Below are positions 52,241 through 61,440 of a stretch of DNA of 64,000 nucleotides, piece after piece. The position numbers and the translations under genes were made by a program. The notes under the pieces are model-generated. The model ran no database searches. It saw nothing but the letters and a program-made list of their open reading frames with translations, and had not been told where the DNA came from. The number at the start of each line of letters is the position of its first letter. The first letter of the stretch is position 1. Source of the stretch: Candidatus Cloacimonadota bacterium (GTDB taxonomy: Bacteria > Cloacimonadota > Cloacimonadia > Cloacimonadales > Cloacimonadaceae); contig JASKKR010000005.1 of NCBI GenBank assembly GCA_030154085.1, positions 1 to 64,000 on the forward strand. The letters run 5' to 3'.

Positions 52241-54846
52241 GTATTCTCGGAAAAAATCCGCTGAAACTTAGCGTATTTCACGCTGAAAACGGTTTACGAC
52301 TTCTCTATGCTCGAGATAATTCCAACCCGATTGTGTGTCTCCAACTCTATATTCGTGTTGGTTCTGTTAAAGAAAATACAGATGAGCTTGGTTACGCACA
52401 TTTCTTGGAGCATATTCTTTTCAAATCCACCGAAAGTTATCCTGATAATGAACTTAGTCGCAAAGCTTCGGAAATGGGCGCGCTTCTTAATGCCTATACA
52501 GATTTTGATGTAACCTGTTTCTATCTGATCCTTCCTTCTGAAGAGCTTGATAATGGCATGAAACTTCTTAGTGAGATGGCTTTTCGAGCGCAGTTTACCC
52601 AGCAAGACGTTGAGCTTGAGAAGGGCATTATCATCGAAGAAATGCATCAATATGAGGCTGAACCTGAGATGGACTTTTTAGAATATATCCAAAATATGTA
52701 TTTTGAAGACCACCCTCTCAGCCGACCGGTCTTGGGAAATCGCGAATCGATCACGAAAGCCACACACGCCAGTTTAATGTCCTTTTATAGACGGCATTAT
52801 GTTCCCGGAAATGCTTTTGTGGTAGCAGTAGGAGACTTTGACCCGGTTCAACTAGAGTTGTCCTTACTAAATAATTTTAGCGCTTGGGCTATGAGAGACA
52901 TTCCCCAGACTAATCTACTCCCATATATCAGCCCTGGATGGAGAAACTTTCAACGCACAAAAAAGGGTCATGATTACCTTGCCATAGCCTTGCCTGAGCT
53001 TCCTGAAAGTCATCCCGATAGCGAAGCTCTACATATAGCGATCCGGTACCTTGCTATAGGCAAATCTAGCATCTTACATAAAAGATTGGTAGAGAGTGAA
53101 AAGATTTGTTCTTCTGTCAAAGTTAGTTCATTATGTGGCAATCTCCCGGGTGTAAGCGTCATTCTTTTCTCAGTTTCACAAAAAAATGCAGAAGCTAAGA
53201 TCCTTAGTATCTTTTTTGATGCGTGGCAAAATATATGCAATACCTTAATTCCTGATTCTGAAATCGATCTTATAAAGAAAGATATCATCTACAGTTGGTT
53301 ATATAGCTTTGACAGCGTGGAACAAATGGCAGATCTTATCGCTGCCGAAGAATCTCAGGGGAGTTTATCTCGCATTGAAAACTATGGTCATTATATAGAA
53401 TCTATCCTTGCCTCTGATGTCCGCGATGCCATCCTAAGATTCTGGATACCTTCTAATATGGCAATCTTCTATCAATCACAGAAAGCGATTTCTGCCAATA
53501 TGCAGCTTGCTATAGATGTAGGTCGAGACTTCCAAGTTCCGCCACCGAGAAAGGATGCTCCCTATAATTCAGTATCTACTTTTAGGTTTGATAATCACAG
53601 CACAAGCTTCTCTTCTTTAGAATATCCTAGTTACCATAGTTATACACTTACAAATGGAGTAAGATTAATCTATAATTATATCCCGGGCAAAAATACATGC
53701 GGCTTTGCACTTTCTGCGCCATTGTCACAGCTTAACGAACAAATGCCTGGACTTAATTACTTTAGCACAGCATTGATGCTATATAGAACGCGTCAGAAAG
53801 ATCATGACACGATTATGCACATTTGCAGACTTTATGGTTTCAATATCAGAGCTGTGCATCATCTGGATAGTACTATTTTCAAGGGTAAATGTAACGTCAC
53901 CGATTTGGCAATTGTACTTGAGCTTCTCAGCGAGATCATCCAGGAACCTATTTTTGACAAAAACTATCTGAGCATATTAAAAAACGCAGCGTCGGATGAT
54001 ATTCGCAGAGAAAGAGATTACCCAATCAGTATCGCTTACAAAACTTGGTTCAACCAGGTATTTGGTAAAAAGAACAATCTTTATAGTGCCACAGGAAATC
54101 TGAGTGATATTGCGTCTATAAAGATTGCAGATTGTTTAGAATGGTTTGAGAGCTGGTCATTAGGAAAAGACTTTGCGCTCTGCATCGTAGGCTCAATCGA
54201 ACCGACCAAACTCTATGATCTGTGTGAATTATATCTGGGCAAATCCGCGATTTACAAACCAATAGCAAAGCCTAACCTTCGCTATGAACTTGGCTCTCCT
54301 CACTACAGAAAGGTAAATCGCAATCTGAATCAGGCAATCATTCACATCGGTGCTCCAGCTTGTCCGGCTGAAAATATCGATGAAAACTCCGCATTTCACG
54401 TCCTATCTCATATCCTTGGTGGAGATCTCAGTTCGAGATTCTACCAAATTCTCCGTGAAAAATATGGCTATGCATATCAGACTGGATTTGATTTCTCATC
54501 TATCCGAGAGTTAGGCTTTTGGTATGCATATGCTTTTTGCGATCGTAAACATCAAAGCGCTTGTTTGAAAACTATGCAAAATATTTTGGGTGAACTACTT
54601 ATGGAAGGTGTTAGTGAACAAGAATTACAACTTGCCAAACGCTATTTAATCTCAATGTCACGCTTGGATAATGAGAATGTTTCTTTCAAAGCAGCTAGCA
54701 TAGCCAACCCGATTTCTTTGGGTTATGATCTTGATTTTTTTATCTCAAGGGAAGACCGCATTAATGCTGTTGAACTTGATGTTGTAAATCGACTCATTCA
54801 AGACTATCTTGCGCCTGAATTGCAGAATATATTCGTGATGGTATAA
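52237..54846 (+). CDS. M16 zinc metallopeptidase (two-half insulinase type)
   Basis: The 869-residue protein carries the inverted zinc motif His55-Phe-Leu-Glu58-His59, with the distal glutamate about 75 residues later (E134/E135 in IIIEEM). The second M16 half begins near residue 465 (LTNGVRLIYNY) and ends with HVLSHILGGDLSSRFYQILREKYGYAYQ, an inactive partner domain with the R/Y site. No signal peptide is visible, so a cytoplasmic role in peptide turnover is likely. It overlaps folE2 by 4 bases and ends 2 bases before the activase gene. Homologues include mitochondrial-processing-like peptidases and PqqF/YhjJ. Confidence 0.9.
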   Translation: MSILGKNPLKLSVFHAENGLRLLYARDNSNPIVCLQLYIRVGSVKENTDELGYAHFLEHILFKSTESYPDNELSRKASEMGALLNAYTDFDVTCFYLILPSEELDNGMKLLSEMAFRAQFTQQDVELEKGIIIEEMHQYEAEPEMDFLEYIQNMYFEDHPLSRPVLGNRESITKATHASLMSFYRRHYVPGNAFVVAVGDFDPVQLELSLLNNFSAWAMRDIPQTNLLPYISPGWRNFQRTKKGHDYLAIALPELPESHPDSEALHIAIRYLAIGKSSILHKRLVESEKICSSVKVSSLCGNLPGVSVILFSVSQKNAEAKILSIFFDAWQNICNTLIPDSEIDLIKKDIIYSWLYSFDSVEQMADLIAAEESQGSLSRIENYGHYIESILASDVRDAILRFWIPSNMAIFYQSQKAISANMQLAIDVGRDFQVPPPRKDAPYNSVSTFRFDNHSTSFSSLEYPSYHSYTLTNGVRLIYNYIPGKNTCGFALSAPLSQLNEQMPGLNYFSTALMLYRTRQKDHDTIMHICRLYGFNIRAVHHLDSTIFKGKCNVTDLAIVLELLSEIIQEPIFDKNYLSILKNAASDDIRRERDYPISIAYKTWFNQVFGKKNNLYSATGNLSDIASIKIADCLEWFESWSLGKDFALCIVGSIEPTKLYDLCELYLGKSAIYKPIAKPNLRYELGSPHYRKVNRNLNQAIIHIGAPACPAENIDENSAFHVLSHILGGDLSSRFYQILREKYGYAYQTGFDFSSIRELGFWYAYAFCDRKHQSACLKTMQNILGELLMEGVSEQELQLAKRYLISMSRLDNENVSFKAASIANPISLGYDLDFFISREDRINAVELDVVNRLIQDYLAPELQNIFVMV

Positions 54847-54848
54847 TA

Positions 54849-55610
54849 ATGAAAACACTTGGCATCGACATTGGTTCTCGGAATACAAAGATAGTGATCT
54901 TTGATCATGACGCAAATCAAATTGCTTTCAGAGATTGGATATCGACAGAGGTATCGGCTGAGGATAGTGTCAATAAACTCTTGTCTCACGCCGAAAAACA
55001 AATATCTTTGGACGAAATCTCTTCTACATGCGTAACAGGATACGGACGAAAACTTTATAAAAAAGCAGATAAAATCAGAAGTGAGATTAGCTGTCATGCC
55101 AAAGCTTGTCACTTCCTTTACCCTAATACCCGCACTGTGATAGATATCGGTGGTCAAGATTCTAAAATCATTGCTCTAAACGAAGATGGCTCAGTGAATG
55201 ACTTTGTGATGAACGATAAATGTGCGGCAGGTACAGGTAGATTCCTAGAAATGACTGCAATTAAGCTAGAGTGCGAATTATCAGAATTATCGCGTCTGGC
55301 ATCTATGGCAGAAAATCATATTCATTTAAATTCTACCTGTGTTGTATTTGCAGAGTCAGAAATCATCGGACTTTTGGCTAGTGGACATAAAGTTCCAGAC
55401 ATCGCTCGTGCAATCAATATGAGTATCGCACGCAGAATTTATACTCAAATGTCATCCATTGAGCTGAAAGAAGCTGTGATCTTTACGGGAGGTGTGGCTC
55501 AAGGTACAGATTTAGTAAATTGCTTAGCTAATCTACTCAAAACTCAAATTCTGGTACCTTTTGACCCTGAGATCACTGGTGCACTAGGCGCAGCCCTTTA
55601 TGCTCTATGA
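54849..55610 (+). CDS. 2-hydroxyacyl-CoA dehydratase activase-like ATPase
   Basis: The 253-residue ASKHA ATPase matches the HgdC/BcrA-D activator family: MKTLGIDIGSRNTKIVIFD, VIDIGGQDSKII, NDKCAAGTGRFLE with Cys125, and NSTCVVFAESE with Cys164, the two cysteines that bridge the [4Fe-4S] cluster between two subunits, then FTGGVAQ. Such activators inject an electron into 2-hydroxyacyl-CoA dehydratases or benzoyl-CoA reductase in amino acid fermentation. No dehydratase subunits are adjacent. It overlaps the PHP phosphatase by 4 bases. Confidence 0.9.
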   Translation: MKTLGIDIGSRNTKIVIFDHDANQIAFRDWISTEVSAEDSVNKLLSHAEKQISLDEISSTCVTGYGRKLYKKADKIRSEISCHAKACHFLYPNTRTVIDIGGQDSKIIALNEDGSVNDFVMNDKCAAGTGRFLEMTAIKLECELSELSRLASMAENHIHLNSTCVVFAESEIIGLLASGHKVPDIARAINMSIARRIYTQMSSIELKEAVIFTGGVAQGTDLVNCLANLLKTQILVPFDPEITGALGAALYAL

Positions 55611-56365
55611 TATACGACTATCATATTCACACACAATATAGTTACGATAGTCTTATTAAAGCTGATGAGCTTATTGAGAAGGCTATCAAATTGGGGTATG
55701 AAGCTATAGCCATTACCGAACATCTTGATCTCCTCCCCCAAGAAGTAAGCATATTTGGAGTTATCTCACTAAAACAATATGTAGAATATTGCCAATATCT
55801 CAGAGAGAAATATCCTCAGATTACTCTGCATACTGGCATTGAAATTGGAGATTATCAGCTTATGCCAACGTATATCTCAGCTATAATATCTCACTATGAC
55901 TTTTTCCCTATCCTCGGCTCAGTTCATTTTCTTTCAGATCACACAAATGTAGCCATCTCAATGCCACATGCCCTCAATAAAGACCAAATTACAGATTACT
56001 ACCTATCAAATCTCAAGCTTGTTCAAGAATGCGACATCGATGTTCTCGCCCACTTAGGTGTTTACAAGAGATATTATAACATTCCACCTGAGGAAGATCA
56101 TGTTAAAAATCTAATTAAAGAGATTTTTACGGTTATTATAGAACGAGGGATTGCTCTCGAGATTAATCTTAGTGGACTACACAAACCGTACCATGAAATT
56201 ATCCCTGAGCCAAAATACATCGAGCTCTATAAAGACCTCGGGGGAAAGCTTTTTTCACTCGGTTCAGATTCGCATCTTTTGGAAAACTTTGGTACCGCAC
56301 ATCTCATAGCCAAAGAATACGGAATTCCTATTGATCCGCCACAGAAAAGTCAATTTACGAGATAA
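55607..56365 (+). CDS. PHP-family histidinol phosphatase
   Basis: The 252-residue protein starts YDYHIHTQYSYDS and has ITEHLDLL, LHTGIEIGDYQL, ILGSVHFL, DVLAHLGVYKRY and LGSDSHLLENFGTA, the metal-binding pattern of the PHP domain in HisK-type histidinol phosphatases. It removes phosphate from histidinol phosphate in histidine synthesis; no other his gene is here, so another phosphoester substrate cannot be excluded. It is the last gene of the long plus-strand run and precedes a 611-base convergent gap. Confidence 0.85.
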   Translation: MIYDYHIHTQYSYDSLIKADELIEKAIKLGYEAIAITEHLDLLPQEVSIFGVISLKQYVEYCQYLREKYPQITLHTGIEIGDYQLMPTYISAIISHYDFFPILGSVHFLSDHTNVAISMPHALNKDQITDYYLSNLKLVQECDIDVLAHLGVYKRYYNIPPEEDHVKNLIKEIFTVIIERGIALEINLSGLHKPYHEIIPEPKYIELYKDLGGKLFSLGSDSHLLENFGTAHLIAKEYGIPIDPPQKSQFTR

Positions 56366-56442
56366 CTGGATTTTCAATTCAAAATTAGGCTGTTGTAAAG
56401 ATAAGGCGATGTACTTTATACACTATATACTAAAGCGATAAC

Positions 56443-56468
56443 AACCAGAAAAGGGATGATTTCCGGTT
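56443..56468. terminator. weak hairpin, possible bidirectional terminator
   Basis: AACCAGAAA at 56443-56451 and TTTCCGGTT at 56460-56468 pair with one mismatch across an eight-base loop, and GATTTTAG follows. It is placed between convergent genes, but the stem is short and no run of T is attached. Confidence 0.35.
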
Positions 56469-56727
56469 GATTTTAGTCACCGCCTGAAGCGATTCGATCA
56501 AAAGATGCGGTAAACTTTGGTTATCTACTTCTATTGCTGGTAGTTAAAACAAAACCGAATTCATATTGGCTTTCAAACTTGAATCCGTAGCTTAAGGATA
56601 GCTATCTACTTTAGAGGTTACTCGATTTTAGGTTACTTGCAATTACATGATGCGCAAAATTCCTCATTCTTTCTTCAGATATAAAGCAAAAACCAATTGC
56701 TAAATGCTTAAAAAACAAGCATACTTC

Positions 56728-56811
56728 ATGCCTCCCCCGTTTCTCGCCCATTTGAGAAGTGGGCAAGAAACGAGAAAATAAGGACTTACAGCATTGTGAA
56801 GTGCATTATTA
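56728..56811 (+). repeat. intergenic stem-loop repeat, copy B
   Basis: This is the best preserved copy. CGTTTCTCGCCCA at 56738-56750 and TGGGCAAGAAACG at 56760-56772 form a 13-base stem with one mismatch around a nine-base loop, followed by AGAAAATAAGGACTTACAGC and a GTGAAGTGCATTA end. Similarity with copy A is high over the whole length; copy C is more diverged. Confidence 0.8.
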
Positions 56812-56976
56812 CCTCAAAACAATAGCGAGTGCTTGAAGGTTCAGAATATGAAGTACAAATGTTGGCAAACATGAATGTGCACACCACTTTGTTAGATTCC
56901 CATTCACAATTTGCAAGGAAATATCCACAGAGACCGAAAAGTAATGTTAAGTTTGAAAAAATATGATAAGAAGTAA

Positions 56977-57441
56977 TTACAACCGTTTATAAACACAGAA
57001 TGAGAGTTTATATCCAGCAGAACTCATCTGGTCTTTACAGCTTACTAATGTCCACAAATCCCAATTTATCTCAGGAAACTTTATGTCTCCATCAAATTCT
57101 GCATCGATGTGTGTGATATAGAGAGTGTCCGCCATATCAAGAGCTTGCTCAAAAATGGAAGCACCTCCAATAACAAAAGCCTCGGGTTCAGCAAGTCCAA
57201 AAAGATTGTGAACTACAATAGCATCATTCAGAGAAAGACTTTTATCTCGGCTGAGAACTACGTTCTTCCTCCCAGGCAGAGCTTTACCGATGGAGAAGTA
57301 GGTCTTTCTCCCCATAATCACAGTTTGTCCCATAGTAATTTTTTTGAAGTATGCCAAGTCTTCAGATATATGCCATGGAATTTGATTTCCTTTTCCAATG
57401 ACTCGGTTTTTATCCATAGCAACGATAATCTTGAAATTCAA
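56977..57441 (-). CDS. folA: dihydrofolate reductase
   Basis: The 154-residue enzyme has IIVAMDKNRVIGKGNQIPWHISEDLAYFK, VIMGRKTYFSIGKALPGRKNVVLSR, FVIGGASIFEQAL and LYITHIDAEFDGD, all DHFR signatures, including the catalytic acid in HISEDL. It keeps folate reduced for thymidylate and purine synthesis. The start is TTG at 57441, which overlaps the TGA stop of the ABC ATPase gene (TTGA). It is the last gene of the minus-strand lipid transport operon, an unusual partner but consistent with simple co-transcription. FolE2 is at 51464. Confidence 0.93.
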   Translation of the reverse strand: MNFKIIVAMDKNRVIGKGNQIPWHISEDLAYFKKITMGQTVIMGRKTYFSIGKALPGRKNVVLSRDKSLSLNDAIVVHNLFGLAEPEAFVIGGASIFEQALDMADTLYITHIDAEFDGDIKFPEINWDLWTLVSCKDQMSSAGYKLSFCVYKRL

Positions 57442-58184
57442 TATTTACCCACCTTAAAGAAGCGATCTATCTCAGGGATTCCTGCATGCTTGACATCATC
57501 AAGTTTGCCGGAATAAAGCATTCTTCCTGAATCTAAGAAAATGATCTTATCAGCAATTCTATGTATGGAAGCAAGCTCATGAGTTACAATGACGATGGTC
57601 ATTTTGAGTTGATTCTTCAGATTCATAATCAGCTCATCCAAAGATGCTGAGGTCACAGGATCAAGCCCTGCAGAAGGCTCATCACAAAAAAGAAGATGTG
57701 GATCAAGAGCCAAAGCACGAGCCAGAGCTGCGCGTTTTTTCATGCCTCCTGAAAGCTCTGAAGGCAGCTTATAAATCGCTTCCGATAGTCCAACCAAAGC
57801 GAGTTTTACGCGGATCATCTTATCTATCACGCTTGGTGGTAGATTGGTATGCATCTCCAAAGGGATAGATATATTCTCATAGACAGAGATAGAGTTTAGT
57901 AGTGCTCCATTTTGAAAGAGCATACCTGTGCGTTTAAGCACTTCTCTAAATTCTGCTTCATCTTTGCTTAGGATATCTTCCCCCCAAAATTTGACACTGC
58001 CTGCATATGGTTCATAGAGTCGAAGAATGTTTTTTAAGAGAGTAGTCTTGCCACATCCGCTTCCTCCAAGTATCACAGTGATTTCTTCGGGGTAAATATC
58101 GACATTAATATCTTTCAAAGCGATCATATCGCCATATCTAGCTTCCAGTTCCCGGATTTCTATGATTGGTTTGATCTGTTTCAT
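57438..58184 (-). CDS. mlaF: MCE/Mla-type ABC transporter ATP-binding protein
   Basis: The 248-residue ATPase has Walker A GGSGCGKTT (40-48), the Q-loop Gln91, ABC signature LSGGM (144-148), Walker B LLFCDEP (164-170) with DEPSAGLDPV, and the H-loop THEL. The surrounding residues (for example GALLNSISVYENISIPL) follow the MlaF/Ttg2A family. It powers lipid movement between inner and outer membrane with MlaE and the MCE protein. It overlaps mlaE by 4 bases and folA by 4 bases. Confidence 0.92.
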   Translation of the reverse strand: MKQIKPIIEIRELEARYGDMIALKDINVDIYPEEITVILGGSGCGKTTLLKNILRLYEPYAGSVKFWGEDILSKDEAEFREVLKRTGMLFQNGALLNSISVYENISIPLEMHTNLPPSVIDKMIRVKLALVGLSEAIYKLPSELSGGMKKRAALARALALDPHLLFCDEPSAGLDPVTSASLDELIMNLKNQLKMTIVIVTHELASIHRIADKIIFLDSGRMLYSGKLDDVKHAGIPEIDRFFKVGKY

Positions 58185-59260
58185 AGGTATAGCAGGCTAA
58201 AGACAGCGTCAAAGAAGATTACTGCAAAGATGGATGTGACCACAGCCGAAGTGGTAGCTTTGCCTACTCCCTCTGCCCCACCTTTGACTTTAAAACCATA
58301 GTATGATCCTATGATCACTATCGTCCACGCAAACCAGATGCTCTTGCCAAAACTGATGATGATATCCTTAATCGAGAGAATCTCAATGGATCGACTAATA
58401 AAGGTCTCAGGTGCGATCTCCAAAAGTCCGATAGCTATAAACCATCCTCCTAACTCACTGACTAATATACTAAAGGCAACCAGTATTGGCATCACAATCG
58501 TGATAGCATGGAATTTTGGAACAACTACATAGCGGATTGGATTGAGTGCCATCATTTTAAGTGCATCGATTTCCTCGGTGACTTGCATAGTGGCTATTTC
58601 AGAAGCAATAGCACTACCACTGCGTCCTGCAACTATTATAGATGTAATGAGAGGTCCCATCTCCCGAACCATTGTTACCGAAAGCAAATCCGCTAAGAAT
58701 ACGCCGGCACCAAAATCTCTGAGTAAAACACCTGATTGTAGGGATAAAATCAAACCAATGATAAAGGATAGTAGCGCCACGATTGGAAGTGCTTGTGATC
58801 CTAAAAGTGTTGCTTGCTGAGTCAGAGATCCCTTACGTTGCTCTTTGTGATTAATCAGTCCCACAAGGCTAAAATAAAATACATCCGAAGCAAGGAGAAT
58901 CGCATCAAAGATTCCCTTGCCAAAGTTTAACACGAGGTCTCCCAAGCCTTCAAAATATCCCGTGGATTTTTGGGGTGCAAAGCTTTTCAGTTTATTTGAA
59001 CTAAAAGTATTGATTACTGCTTGCACTTCCGGCTTTGCCCCTTTGAAAAGCATGATTTCAGTTCTATCAGCCATTAGCTCTTGAAGTTCGTCCAAAAAAG
59101 CTACTCCAGCACTGTCGATCATAGATACTTTGCCTAAGTCTATCATCGTTATTACTTCGTCTTTGAGAGTCTTTTTTAGCTCTTTATAAGCAATGGGAAC
59201 TGTGAGTTTATTTAGCTCCCCCTCTAGTGTCAAAACTTGGTTTATTAGTTGAACATACAT
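58181..59260 (-). CDS. mlaE: MlaE-type permease with N-terminal STAS domain
   Basis: The 359-residue protein has an N-terminal STAS domain (about 1-95, MIDLGKVSMIDSAGVAFLDEL) that takes the place of a separate MlaB, and a C-terminal MlaE permease with about five helices (GSQALPIVALLSFIIGLILSLQSG, VREMGPLITSIIVAGRSGSAIASEIATMQVTEEIDAL and YVVVPKF). It is the membrane channel of the MCE lipid transporter. It overlaps mlaF by 4 bases and shares one base with the lipoprotein-barrel gene (TAATG). Confidence 0.92.
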   Translation of the reverse strand: MYVQLINQVLTLEGELNKLTVPIAYKELKKTLKDEVITMIDLGKVSMIDSAGVAFLDELQELMADRTEIMLFKGAKPEVQAVINTFSSNKLKSFAPQKSTGYFEGLGDLVLNFGKGIFDAILLASDVFYFSLVGLINHKEQRKGSLTQQATLLGSQALPIVALLSFIIGLILSLQSGVLLRDFGAGVFLADLLSVTMVREMGPLITSIIVAGRSGSAIASEIATMQVTEEIDALKMMALNPIRYVVVPKFHAITIVMPILVAFSILVSELGGWFIAIGLLEIAPETFISRSIEILSIKDIIISFGKSIWFAWTIVIIGSYYGFKVKGGAEGVGKATTSAVVTSIFAVIFFDAVFSLLYL

Positions 59261-61425
59261 TAGTAGAAAAGACTCATTCTTAAATATGTACTATAATCAT
59301 AGACGAGCCAATCCTTGACTGCTTCGTCGTAGGTAAGATTTACTCTAAAATCCATCGAGATATTGCGATATATGCGGAAGTTGATACGGTTTTCATTCTC
59401 TATCCGAGGCATGACATTGCTTTCTCTGATTGGGAAAAGAGCATCTACAGTAGAATTTACTGAGAAAAAGTTAAGCAGATTCACAGCAGAAAAAACCAAG
59501 GTCGTCTCAATTCCACGATCATATAGATCTTCAGATTCAGAATATACGTCATAAAGCACTCCTCCATCTTCATAATCAGAACGGTTGAGGTTTAGGGAAC
59601 TGTTATTGAGTCTTTGTTGCCAGCCATAACCTCCTCGGAGACTTACCCAGCTATTTGGATTTAATGCAATACGATATGTGAGTCCTACACCTTCTTTCAT
59701 ACGTAGTGGATAGAGAGCTATCTTGGTGCGTATTTTCTCTTGATCCAAAGCCCGCTGAATTTCATTGCCATCTGCATCCCAGATTATATAGTTCTTATCT
59801 TCACTAAAATAAGTATACTCATCCCAAAAGTGGGTATTCAGATCAGCTCTTCCATAGAAAGCAAAGTTACTGAGCAGTTTTCGTTGTTTGTTCCAAGGAT
59901 AAATCATAAAGACATTTTTGAGAGAATAACTATCCAGATTTATCTTAAAATCAGATCCTGTAGCTATATTACCGCCTACGTCGTAGATGCTTCTCATGCT
60001 AAGATGGAAAGGACGAAAGTCGTGTTCGATTGTGTTGTCAAACTGTCCTGCAAGATTAAAACTAAAGGTAGGGTCTTTTTCGTTTATATCATTATTTGAT
60101 GAGAGATTGATATTGCCATGGATAGCGCCTTTATGGAATTTCACGCCGCCTATTTCCAATTCATCGGCAAGTACACCAGCTCCGACCAAAATTGTACCTG
60201 CGCTAGCGGCTGGATCTACGATTACAGTGAGCAAATGACTGTCCCCTTTATCCAGCTTAATGGTTGTAAAGTCTCTTAGATCACTCCACGAATAGCCACC
60301 CAGGGTTAGCATATAGTTTCCCGGAGGAAGAATCCAAAGCCTTTCATCCATACCATGTTCATCATCGCTTAAGCTAAAATCAGAGCCTACTTTTATATAG
60401 CCATAGTCATCCTCATTCTGGCGCCAAATATCATAGATCTGGCGAACTCGTGTCTGTGAGAGATCAAGGATTCTTACTCTAAGTTCACTCCAATTTCTGC
60501 TTACAACAGTTCTCTGTCGTGCAAAGATCTCAACATTAATAATAATATCCTCATTGTACCCAGTAATCACACGATATCTACCAGGCTCCAGCAGCAATGG
60601 CGTATTAAAAATGCCTATATGCTCGGAGATCTTGGTGTTGAGATCATCCAGTCTTTCTACTATGTAGGGTATTTCGGCTGAGATAGGAGCCTTGGTATTG
60701 AGCAGCAATTCACCGTATACTTGATGTGCTTCTTGGTCTTCAAGTTGTTGAAACAAGAATTGCTCGGGTGCGCTTAGCACATTTAGATAATCTTGCCTAT
60801 TACGATGAATGGGTCGTCCGGCAAAGTGCATGATACACATTGCTGCAAAAGTATTAGTCTCTTCCATGATCATATTGTTAAAGACTTGCACTAGATAGAC
60901 TATAGAGTCGTCTTCCAGTTCGTGGTATCGCTCATTTCTATGGGTAAAGATAACATTGTCACTTGTGCTATCGCGTAGAACAAATTCCATCTTGAGAAAT
61001 GCCCGAGGATTATCTCCTTCGATCTTTTCGATGTTCATCACATTGGTCTCAAGATAGTAATCGGGGTCCATCAGACCAGTATCCCTGCTCACATTGGAAA
61101 AGATATTGTAAGCTCGGAGTCGTTGGGAAATTATATTGGGGATTGCATCTGAGAGACGATTTGCCCACAGATCATTTTGCAAAAATCGAACTCGATAGAA
61201 GTTTTCCTTCACTACAATCTGATTACGATTATAGGTGCGATTAATGCGGCTGTTCATCACATACAAACTCTTTCCACTGGATACATTCATCTTTAGTTCT
61301 GGTCTCTCTGTGCTGGGTTGATAGTCCAATACGTAGTAATTAGTCTGCACTCGATCCACTTTCCCAAAGCAACCCCCAAGAATCAAAGTTACTATTCCCA
61401 AAGCCAATATATATATTCGTTTCAT
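59260..61425 (-). CDS. ABC-auxiliary (PqiC-like) lipoprotein fused to a predicted outer-membrane barrel
   Basis: The 721-residue protein has a lipoprotein signal with lipobox LGGC (Cys19). Residues 25-205 resemble the ABC-type transport auxiliary domain (PqiC/DUF330: YYVLDYQPS, then ANRLSDAIPNIISQRL). The middle part (about 255-435) holds PEGA-like beta repeats (LLLEPGRYRVITGY, LWILPPGNYMLTLGGY). The last 250 residues or so contain alternating strands typical of outer-membrane barrels and end in RMSLFY with a final aromatic residue. It sits between the MCE protein and MlaE genes, so it probably forms the outer-membrane end of this transporter. The fusion is unusual; barrel prediction by eye is not certain. 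Confidence 0.7.
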   Translation of the reverse strand: MKRIYILALGIVTLILGGCFGKVDRVQTNYYVLDYQPSTERPELKMNVSSGKSLYVMNSRINRTYNRNQIVVKENFYRVRFLQNDLWANRLSDAIPNIISQRLRAYNIFSNVSRDTGLMDPDYYLETNVMNIEKIEGDNPRAFLKMEFVLRDSTSDNVIFTHRNERYHELEDDSIVYLVQVFNNMIMEETNTFAAMCIMHFAGRPIHRNRQDYLNVLSAPEQFLFQQLEDQEAHQVYGELLLNTKAPISAEIPYIVERLDDLNTKISEHIGIFNTPLLLEPGRYRVITGYNEDIIINVEIFARQRTVVSRNWSELRVRILDLSQTRVRQIYDIWRQNEDDYGYIKVGSDFSLSDDEHGMDERLWILPPGNYMLTLGGYSWSDLRDFTTIKLDKGDSHLLTVIVDPAASAGTILVGAGVLADELEIGGVKFHKGAIHGNINLSSNNDINEKDPTFSFNLAGQFDNTIEHDFRPFHLSMRSIYDVGGNIATGSDFKINLDSYSLKNVFMIYPWNKQRKLLSNFAFYGRADLNTHFWDEYTYFSEDKNYIIWDADGNEIQRALDQEKIRTKIALYPLRMKEGVGLTYRIALNPNSWVSLRGGYGWQQRLNNSSLNLNRSDYEDGGVLYDVYSESEDLYDRGIETTLVFSAVNLLNFFSVNSTVDALFPIRESNVMPRIENENRINFRIYRNISMDFRVNLTYDEAVKDWLVYDYSTYLRMSLFY

Positions 61426-61440
61426 TTCATGTCCCCTATA

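Larger units (their letters stand above)
56366..56976. other. convergent intergenic region with stem-loop repeat
   Basis: The gap lies between the ends of two convergent clusters. It contains an imperfect hairpin at 56443-56468, repeat copy B (56728-56811) with about 35 bases of extended similarity to copy A on its left, and otherwise AT-rich sequence without a gene. No strong terminator with a T-tract was found for either cluster. Confidence 0.6.
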
